Source: Erodium maritimum
Taxonomy: Eukaryota; Streptophyta; Magnoliopsida; Geraniales; Geraniaceae
Direction of reading: 5' to 3'
Assembly (NCBI GenBank): GCA_963921825.1
Contig: OY997594.1
Span: 64,527,675-64,591,674 of the forward strand
DNA length: 64,000 bases
This document shows, one piece after another, positions 56,103 to 64,000 of this stretch (its first letter is position 1; the number at the start of each line of letters is the position of its first letter). A program made the position numbers and the translations under genes. Below the pieces are notes generated by a model that made no database searches, was not told the origin of the DNA, and was given only the letters and a program-made list of their open reading frames with translations.

Positions 56103-56702
56103 TTTTTTTATCGGCAATTTTTTTGTTAGAAAAAAGATAATTTCCAAGCAGGAAAGTATCCGAGGGGCCAAGCCCCGACAAAACGATTACAAGGGGAGCT
56201 CGAAATGGAAACTCAACATGACAAAATCCTAGACCGTGGGACAACATGTCTTACAAAACGAATATGAAAACTAGGGGCCAAAACTCCAACCATCATCGTT
56301 GACACGCTCATCACCTTCCGAAATATCATCGGTAGCCTTCGCTTCAGACTGATCCGTATAAGCTTTACGACATTACGCGACATGTGTCCAGACATCAACA
56401 AGATTGACGATTCTTTCACGACTTAGAGATAATGTTCTTGGCTTAAACGAAGTTGTGTAGTAGTCCAAGAAGTGTTTAGGAGGTCGACTCTAACGCTTTG
56501 AAGGTTTAAGCAGGGCATCCTTCCACGGACTACCCTTACCCAGATTACTTCTCGAAACTTTCTATTTTTTGATCATTTCTACTTTTAGCAATGAACGTTG
56601 AATGCAATCCGCATTTGTAAGATTTCTGGAGTCCAAAACTTTGTCTAAAAAATCAATCTCCTTGGACAAATATTCAACTTGAAGGTCTTCCCTTCCAAAT
56701 AC
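56103..56702 (-). mobile_element. LINE-9, composite LINE debris
   Basis: A T-run at 56103-56109 is the poly-A tail of a minus-strand LINE. Near its right end (56695-56575) the minus strand reads REDLQVEYLSKEIDFLDKVL, typical of the linker between endonuclease and reverse transcriptase in plant LINE ORF2. This could be the continuation of LINE-11 beyond LINE-10. The middle (about 56550-56280) has short ORF1-like text ending in DDGWSFGP. Confidence 0.5.
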
Positions 56703-58432
56703 TTTTTTTTTTATCAACGAAAAATACGATTTTTATTCAACTTGAACACAATTCAAGAGAATTACATAAAGGGAAGAAGGGGGAAAAAGAGACAAAAGAA
56801 GAGAGAGCTAACAGAAAAAGGAGCTAAAAATCAAGGGGGTTCGAACAGACTGAGGGCAGCATTATCTCCAAGTGGACAAGAGAAACCCAAAGATTTACAA
56901 AAATCCCATGATCTTTTAGCTTCAGACTTTTTCCGGAAAGAACGAGACAGGCTAAATTATTTGCAGGGAACCACCGATTTACGGAGACCCGGTTTTTTAC
57001 GCTTTTTCCGGCGAACGGCCCGGGTGGGCGAGGGCATCATATGAGATGGGGAGTGCAGGCCCGAGATGAAGGAAGCGAACAGGGCAGAACCTGTTAATTG
57101 GGCTGAAGACTCAGCCAAAGCGTCAGGCCCAAAAGGAGGGGAATGCTGCTGGCTGGGCTTCAGGGGGTCCAAGCCCATGGTTTCACGGTCCAGCCCAGGC
57201 ATGAGTATATCTGTCGACACAGCTACACACGAGGTCTCGAGAAGCGAAACGTCGTCTCCCTTGGAAAAGGGGGGCGACCGACAAGCATTGAAGGCCAGAG
57301 CGGGGAACGAGGTCAGATCTGGAGAAGAAATCGAGGCAGGCCGGCGATCCAGGGCGAGATCCGGGAGGGAATTGCTGAGATCCACGATGTCTTCCGATGA
57401 ACTTGGCGAGGGGAGAAATTGTTGAGAGTCACCCACAGAGCTAGGGTCCCCGGAGAGCGACAGACTCGATTCACCAACAAAATCTCCGTCAGTATCGCAG
57501 GAACGATGAGAAGCAACAGGTGAAGGAGGTATGAACTCGCCTTCCTCAAGATCAAAAGGAGAAGAAGCTGCCGGAGGAGCAGGGACCAGAGCCTCTTCTA
57601 GAACAGAAACCTGAGTACAGTGAGTTGTACCTTAAATTTCAACTTCGACGTCCCATCTATCCACTCCCGGCGAACTCACATGAACGAGCACAAAGGCCAA
57701 ATCCAGGCGAGTAAGCAAGATGGAGCAATGGTGGAATGCAATAAGAGTACCAATGGCCATCGCAATATTTTGAATCGTCGACAAGGACCAGCCGGAAAAA
57801 GGAATTCCAGCGATCGAGATCCATTTGAAAATGCCACCACGAGAGACAGAAGCAGCATCAGAGAAAATGACCGGGAACCACTGCCGTAAGCCTTTCCAGT
57901 CTTCTGATGCAAGGGAATTGAAGGAGTCTTGATCTACAAAGGAGATCCAGAACACCCCCAATCTCAACTCAATCAGGCACACAAGGGGCCCAAGAGCTGC
58001 AGAGATGTCTGTTCTGAAAGAGTTGATGTCCCGGTTGAGCAGAGATACCCCAATGACACTGAATTGGAGAAGGGCTCCGAGGAGAGGGTTGGGGTTACCG
58101 GAGCAAGACAGAGGCTTGTTGGGGTAAGCCAGAGCAGGACTAGTGGAGTTAGAACCCTTAACAGCGTCCAGATAGGAAGTGCGTCCGGGTGAAGGATTGG
58201 GTAAAGATGCATCAGGAAAACACTAAGAGCGTAGAGGAGGGATAGCGCGCCGAGCAGCGCCCCGAGAGAAATTGACTATCAGGCGCTCCGATTCCAAGAA
58301 GCTACGATGCTTAGAGGAGACTGCCGACGAAGCCGAAGAGGGAGTACTTAAGAGAACAAAGCTGTAGCGTTTTCCGGCAGCGGAGAGCTTGGAGGAAGTG
58401 AAGAGAAGAAAGCCGTAGCGTTTTGGATTCAA
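56703..58432 (-). mobile_element. LINE-10: 5'-truncated L1-type with ORF1 only
   Basis: Poly-A tail is the T-run 56703-56712, preceded on the minus strand by AATAAAAATCG and TTGATAAAAA. From 58432 it reads the second half of an RRM (KRYSFVLLSTPSSASSAV then ERLIVNFSRG), GRTSYLDAVKG, the ORF1 second domain (KWISIAGIPFSGWSLSTI, 57982-57632) and a serine/proline-rich C-terminus (57436-56957) closing with a SWDFCKSLGFSCPLG motif near 56900. A short 3' UTR follows. Nothing of ORF2 is seen. A few stops separate the parts. The first 45 bp at the 5' end are duplicated in tandem (AAAACGCTAC-GCTTT words near 58420 and 58370). It sits in LINE-11. Confidence 0.75.
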
Positions 58433-60960
58433 GAACGAACATGAGATGATAAGATAACCCTCTTCCCAAACCTTTTTGAGATATGTTTTCGAAAGTAACC
58501 TGGAACTCTAGGGATACTAGGAAACGATCCAACTGATTAGTCTTGGACCCCGACCCGTACCAAGTAAATTTACAACCTTCCATCCTCAAATCAGTCATAT
58601 CAAGAGTTATAATAAAGTTCAAGAAACAGTTGCTATCTTGAACCAAAAACTCACTATTGCGGGGTTCCTCAGGCAAAAGAACAGAATTAAAGTTGCCTCC
58701 CACACACAATACATCTGAAAACCGGGAATTATAAGAAAAAAAATCTTCCCACAAAGAAGCCTTATCAGACTCATTCCTTGGCACATAAACATTTATCAAG
58801 ACTAGGGGAGATTGTAAACCAACCCACAAACAAAACCACAAGATAACATTCTTCAAAATAACACAATCAAAGCATTGAAATACCTCAGGTTTCCATACTG
58901 TCAGAAGACCACCAGATGGTCCTAGAGCAGGAGAGAAAGCATGACTCCAATCACCAAAAAATATACAGCTTCGAATAAAAGTCGGGATGCTCACGTCTAA
59001 TGGTACAACTAATACTCCGTCTCTTTTGGACGGAGTTTGTTCCTCTCATATTCCATGAGAGGAACTTCATGCTTTCAATGCAAGGTCAGAGAAGGAGGAA
59101 CAACCCAATGGATTCTAGTTCCTCATCGTCACATACATCTTCATATATATCATCCTCGTCTCCTTCTAAGTCCAATCGTTCAGGAACTTCAAGATCTAGG
59201 TTGTTAAACTTGTCTATAGCAAATTCATCCAACTTCAGAGCTTTCGCTCCAACATGCTTTGCATAGTTCCAATTTCCTTGACGAGCCTCTCTCTCTTGAC
59301 TATGATAGCTTGTCTAAGGGAGAATCGGTGTCTGATAGATCACTGCATCCTTTGGTTTCTTTTGCCTCTTTGTAGATTTTTTCGGAGAAGTAGAAACTTG
59401 TGCTACACGCAAGGTTGGATCCGAAGAGTTTACATATATAGATTGGATTCTATTAGCACTACATTACTTTGAAGTTGGGGATAAGTCTTTACCAACTTCC
59501 AAAATATCTGCACTTGAATTCGAATTCACATCCCTGGATTTTGCTTTATCTTCAGGATCAAGCTGATTTCCTTGACTTGCTCAATCCTTATCCGAAGAGC
59601 TTTCTAGCATATGGACAATCGGAAAACAGATCTCCGGGACATCACCCAATGGTCACTCCAATAATACATAAAGGAAAACCTGACACTCCCATCTTAAAAT
59701 TCATATCCAAAGAGCTAATTTTGGAAATTCTATTAACCAATAAGAAGGTTTTGTCAAAAGATGCTGAATCATGATTGGAATCACGAATTTGAAACAACAC
59801 AGTCTCTAAGGTCTTTCTTATTGACTTAGCAAAATCCTCAGTTCTACCATGGAAAGGGATGCTCTCCATCATAGCCCATTGAAAGATGCCTCCGACAATA
59901 ATTAAGACATCTGAGTTACTCAACAATTCAAACAAAGGTTTCAAGCGGGACCAACTGTTTTTCTCTAAAGAATCTCTTAGAGATTGGTTAAGAACAGTAA
60001 GGAGGAAAATGTGATGGCCAAAAGAATGAAGGATGATATCCTCCAAACCTATTGAATTGAGTACACCTTTAAATTGAGAAACAGACCAATTATTATGTCA
60101 TAACTAAAACACCTGCAAGTGCCATCTCACGATAACCATCAACAAAAACACCTTGAGCATTAAAGTCCGCCCTTGGTTGTGGAACCCTTTTTTACGACTC
60201 TTTAAGGGGACGAACTCTAGGCTTAGACACTCCTGATCTAGCAAAATCAACCAGTAACTTATAACCATCATGCATTGTTCCATGGTATGCCTCTATAGAA
60301 TCCTTTGCTAGATCTGTTCTCATCTTCACAAAATAAAAGAATTTACCATTCGATTAGAGCGCTTGCAAACATAACAATGCTCAACACCATCAGGTCCTAA
60401 TAGATTTTTCAGAAGACTCATTCCGACCTGGTGGAATATTACAAATAAATAATTTTCTTCTTCCTTTAGATGGAAGTTGAGAAGGTTCAGAAACAGATAA
60501 CTTTTCCTCCTCATGATCCAAGACAGAATGTGCATTCTCAGGTTCCTCAATTTGTTGAACCATAGACGAAACACTCCAAGCCAAAGGCCAACGCTCAGAC
60601 ATTCGAACGGGGCCATCTATGAATTTTCTAGGTGATAAATCAATTGAAGAAACTCTGATATGAGAGGTAGTATTCATGGAACTTCCACTAGGAACCACGA
60701 CGACAAACTGTGGTCTACCAGAATTAATCTTTGACTTCACCTGAGATTTCTCTGCCATGGGAGCCTTCCCCTTTCTCCCACATCTATTCATTCTATTTTT
60801 CTGTGCACATCTCGGAATCCACAAAACTGATTCCTTCAACAACATAAAACAAGGGTTTGTTGTAAGGATCAAACCACGAAATAAGTAGATAAGAATAGAC
60901 GGGACCAGAACCAAGGAGGATCCGGAGAGTGGTCCAAAGGAAGAGATCGCCTCTAAAGAG
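58433..60960 (-). mobile_element. LINE-11: ORF1 and endonuclease of an L1-type LINE
   Basis: ORF1 begins MNRCGRKGKAPMAE at 60791 with an RRM at about 60460-60190 (KLFICNIPPG, then FFYFVKM and GYKLLVDFARSG), followed by the second domain (59980-59640: GGIFQWAMMESIPFHGR). The endonuclease part of ORF2 is open from 58994 to about 58440: GPSGGLLTVWKPEVF, VLINVYVPRNES, VGGNFNSV, KFTWYGSGSKTNQLDRFLVS. The canonical first motifs (WNVRG, QETK) are missing or out of frame. LINE-10 then interrupts; the following ORF2 linker may be at 56695-56575. No reverse transcriptase is present. Confidence 0.75.
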
Positions 60961-61920
60961 CTATCTTGCTGTTGCTCCCTTGTTTGCGTATCTAGTTATC
61001 TTGCTATAATAAATTTTTACTATTATTGGTCATCCTAAACGACAGATACATATATCCTTCGGTCTACACCTTCCCTTGCTAGTGGTTTTACGTACATCTA
61101 CGAGGTTTCAAATATACGTGGGGTAAGATACCGTAACATATTAACCAAAGAAGTTGACCACATCAGTCTAGGATTTACGACCATCAAATGAATGTTATTT
61201 AGCATTCAATTCATACTTATACCATATACTTATCATATGAATGTTCTTGATTACCGAGTTTATGATATTAAGTTATACATATCTATGCCTTAGTATTTTT
61301 TGTACTCCTAATATTGTTCCGAGACTACTATATAATAGATTTGTGTTCCGTGAATATCATATAAATGTTAACTTTTCATGTTGTTAGACATTCGTAAACA
61401 TGATCATGTATTATTAAATGATCTCGGAACACGATAAGGGTAATTTTAGAAGGCGGATTTTTGGTCAACTATGGTCAACGGATCCTAGCCGATGGATACC
61501 ATATGAATGACGTGTAACATATAACTTATTTTGGGATTAATTACCTTTTTTACCCCTTTCAAATGGGCAATATAGAGTTAGTATTTTTATATTTTGTAAC
61601 TTTCAATAACATTCCCTATGTTTTGATAACTAACTTCTATGAGGAAAAAGTAACAGAATGACGTGAAATGTTTATTATAGTTAAAAGAAGATTGTACCCC
61701 TAAACATTTATTAATAATAAAATTTTAATTAATTCATAATGATTAGAAATTTTTATTTTTCAAAATTTTATTAATTACAATAAATTAATTTTTAATTTTT
61801 ATCATTAATTAATATTAATTTTTTATTTTTCAATTAATTATTTTTTATTTTTTATTCATTTCCATGTATTATTTTTTTATAAATAATAAAATTCATTAGA
61901 GTATCGCTAAGGTTTTTTAT
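60961..61920. other. AT-rich spacer without genes
   Basis: I see no gene, no clear terminal repeat and no tandem repeat here. AT content rises strongly from 61690 to 61900. Confidence 0.6.
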
Positions 61921-61924
61921 TCAT

Positions 61925-62880
61925 GTGGATGGCACTACTAGGGTTTGCAAGAAGTTGTCGCCCTCTATTCCTCTAACCTATGGAGTTCTATTTCTCCGCC
62001 GTGTGCAACCTCCATCTCCGTGCCTCGTCCCGTCAACCACCTCTACTAGTGCAACAATTCCCTCCGTCCTCCCTACTGCCTCTACTGATATACTATCCCA
62101 TAACCGTAAGCGATCGATCGCCATTACTTCCTCCTGCGTCGCCGCCTCCCTCATCCACCATAGATCACAACGGTCCACCCCCACTTAATCCTTTATGGCC
62201 AATGCCTCCACCGCCACAACCAACTTCTCTTGCAACCCGAACCTCCATCGCCTCAACGGCCACCAGTGCCTCCGCCACAAGCCCGTCAACTACCAACACT
62301 GCCTCCACCTCCTATGATGCCTCTGCCGCGAGCCTGCCTAATACCTCGCTGGTATCTGCTTCTACATCCTGTGCTTCATACTACCCTGACCCTATTACTC
62401 CAAGCAAGGATGTGACATTCCCATCCGTTAGATTGGGACCCTTTCACCGGTGTAAACTCAGTGCACTAACCCTGTCCGCTGGACCGAGATTCTGACCCCC
62501 GAGGTGTGTGTAGGGACACACACCTCGCCCTATTGAGGTTGGTGTAAATCTAACAGACTGGTTACCCTATTTCTTGGTATTCACTCTAGATGCTCGCTAT
62601 GCCTTCAACCGGCCCACATCAGATACCTCAAGCATTTTCAGATCGAGGCAGGAACGAACTAGTGGAACTCACGTCTTCCACTACAACCGGTGTCAACTAG
62701 AGCCATCTAGCGTGTCTTTGAGGAGGCACACACTGGCCCTTACGAATAAGAAAGCCTCTGATTCCAAACTTCCTCCTTTCCCTATCATACTCCTTGACCG
62801 AATGTTAGGACACAACATACCTGATCAAATCAAAATGGGGAAAGTCTCATGGATCTACAGCGCTAAACACAGCTAGAATA
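61925..62880 (+). other. Unassigned segment with a Pro/Ser/Thr-rich open frame
   Basis: A plus-strand frame at 61980-62495 encodes 171 residues rich in P, S, T and A; a second frame at 62574-62876 encodes 100 residues. Neither has a domain I recognise, and the composition of the first comes from C-rich low-complexity DNA. They may be remains of an element or chance frames. The perfect hairpin at 62500-62527 lies between them. Confidence 0.25.
62500..62527. repeat. Perfect 12-bp hairpin
   Basis: CGAGGTGTGTGT, loop AGGG, ACACACACCTCG. No T-run follows on either strand. Confidence 0.95.
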
Positions 62881-63216
62881 GGGAACCACACCTAGTTTCT
62901 CCCTGGTCTATACTAGACTCTTAGGTATGGGAATAATGTTTCGGTTGTCACCGAAACTGTATCTCATCCACGAATGTTCTTTCCAATTACGTATGGTGAT
63001 TTTAACCCATTTTTTATTATATTAATAAAATTACTCTCGATTACTTAAAACAATTCATTAATTACTAATATAAAAAATTATGTTTTGTATCCATTGTTAT
63101 CTATCAGATTATAGTAGACATATGACTTGTTAAGACCCATTTTTATTCTGATGTCCGCATTTAAACCATAACCACATGATGGAACTATTTGACCATTTGT
63201 TCGAATACATTCGTTT
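62881..63216 (-). other. Downstream flank of the second P450
   Basis: No gene. The part next to the stop codon (63120-63216) matches the flank of the first P450 (23330-23420): both have CTTGTTAAGACC, TTTTTATT-TGATGTC and GGATGGAACTA or GATGGAACTA, so the duplicated unit included the 3' UTR. Confidence 0.6.
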
Positions 63217-63828
63217 TTAGAGATTACGTTTCTTCGGTATGGCTTTGAGTGGCACATCTTTTCTCACAGTTAAACCTAACCTGTCACTCATGTCAAGTGT
63301 TTTTGGTGAGAGGTGAGCTTCAAGCTCCCAATCAAAACAGTGGAGAAGAGTGGCCAACGTGAGTTCAATCACTTTATGGGCCAGTGACATGCCTACGCAT
63401 ATTCTCCTCCCAGATCCGAATGGAATAAGCTCATAATTCTGTCCTTTAAACCCGATATTCAAATCCATAAATCTTTCAGGTTTGAAGGACAAAGGATCGT
63501 CCCATGACTCTGGATCTCTCCCTATAGCCCATGCATTAATTAACACTTGAGTGTTCTTCGGAATAAGATACCCCATATACTTAGTATCCTCCAGAGTGTT
63601 ACGAGGAACTAATAAGGGGATTACGGGATGAAGGCGTAACACTTCCTTTATCACGGCTTGCAGATAAGGGAGTTGATCCATGTCGTTTTCCTCCACCTTC
63701 CTCTTTCGCCCAATAACTCGGTCAAGCTCTTTTTGTGCCTTTCTCATAGTCTCTGGATTCTTAAGTAGCTCTGCCATCATCCACTCCAAGCTCCCACTTG
63801 TTGTCTCCGTCCCTCCAAAAAACATCTC
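63217..63828 (-). CDS. Cytochrome P450, CYP76A-like, last exon of a paralogue
   Basis: The exon starts GAGATG after a CGCAG acceptor at 63829-63833 and ends in a stop at 63217, giving 203 codons plus stop, the same length and phase as exon 2 of the gene at 23421-25842. It reads EMFFGGTETTSGSLEW (I-helix with the canonical GGTETT), KEVLR for ExxR, FKPERF, and heme loop FGSGRRICVG. No stop or shift is seen. Most residues equal those of the first gene, so the two are recent tandem duplicates. Exon 1 lies outside the window, so intactness of the whole gene is unknown. Role as for other microsomal P450s; substrate unknown. Confidence 0.88.
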   Translation of the reverse strand, partial: EMFFGGTETTSGSLEWMMAELLKNPETMRKAQKELDRVIGRKRKVEENDMDQLPYLQAVIKEVLRLHPVIPLLVPRNTLEDTKYMGYLIPKNTQVLINAWAIGRDPESWDDPLSFKPERFMDLNIGFKGQNYELIPFGSGRRICVGMSLAHKVIELTLATLLHCFDWELEAHLSPKTLDMSDRLGLTVRKDVPLKAIPKKRNL

Positions 63829-64000
63829 CTGCGATTGAATAAGGTTCATTACACATCATTTTCAAGTGTATTTTTTTAGATCAGACTGCCTAGTGTTTAA
63901 ATATAACTGTAATTAAATCTTTAATTATCAGCTTGAGTTGATATTCTAATATAATATCAAAGCCACATACCTTATGAGCAAAGGTTCGAACCCCTCTCTT
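63829..64000 (-). other. Intron of the second P450, partial
   Basis: AT-rich sequence upstream of exon 2 up to the right edge, starting with the acceptor ATTCAATCGCAG. The polypyrimidine part is weak, as in the first gene (CTAATTCAATTACAG). Confidence 0.75.

Noticed and set aside
61980-62495. Host gene for a Pro/Ser/Thr-rich protein
   Set aside because: No domain, no signal peptide, low-complexity origin; kept only as an unassigned segment.

Overview
This is nuclear DNA of a flowering plant, most likely a eudicot. It shows P450 genes with the single phase-0 intron of the plant CYP71 clan, plant L1-type LINEs with an RRM in ORF1, Tekay-like Ty3 elements primed by initiator tRNA-Met, Mutator-like elements, and PIF/Harbinger elements flanked by 3-bp duplications. 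I cannot name the species. No rRNA, tRNA or organelle gene is seen.

Host genes are few. One apparently intact cytochrome P450 of CYP76A type lies on the minus strand (25842-23421, two exons, 514 aa). The last exon of a close paralogue lies on the same strand at the right edge (63828-63217). They form a tandem gene pair pushed about 38 kb apart by transposons. Only about 260 bp of upstream sequence remains in front of the first gene before LINE debris starts, and its intron carries a Harbinger-type MITE.

Region 1-17 kb is a nest. A Ty1/copia pol fossil on the plus strand is cut into pieces by LINE-1 (left edge), a Mutator-like foldback element (1355-5743, itself holding a solo LTR), LINE-2 (6027-8464) and LINE-3 (8736-16504, itself holding a solo LTR). 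Region 17-23 kb holds another solo LTR inside LINE-4, a decayed Harbinger transposase, and an LTR-like remnant. After the P450 gene, 26-36 kb has LINE-5 to LINE-7 and three LTRs nested in each other. From 35.2 to 50.3 kb a LINE with a reverse transcriptase (LINE-8) is split by a Ty3 element with 3-kb LTRs and a CATTA duplication (36481-49023). That element's 3' LTR carries a second Mutator-like element. From 50.5 to 55.1 kb one Harbinger element sits inside another, and both encode SANT/Myb-type accessory proteins but no transposase. From 56.1 to 61 kb there are three LINE pieces, then AT-rich spacer and the second P450.

Main observations for follow-up: (1) all the long LTRs, of two subfamilies, share a hairpin followed by a pyrimidine tract and CAG, and a diverged copy of the block stands directly before the protease-pol region of the Ty3 element; (2) several LINE copies keep ORF1 and the 3' end but have lost the reverse transcriptase, like mammalian HAL1; (3) the intact P450 has an altered I-helix motif compared with its neighbour. 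All family calls come from reading motifs by eye; no search was run.
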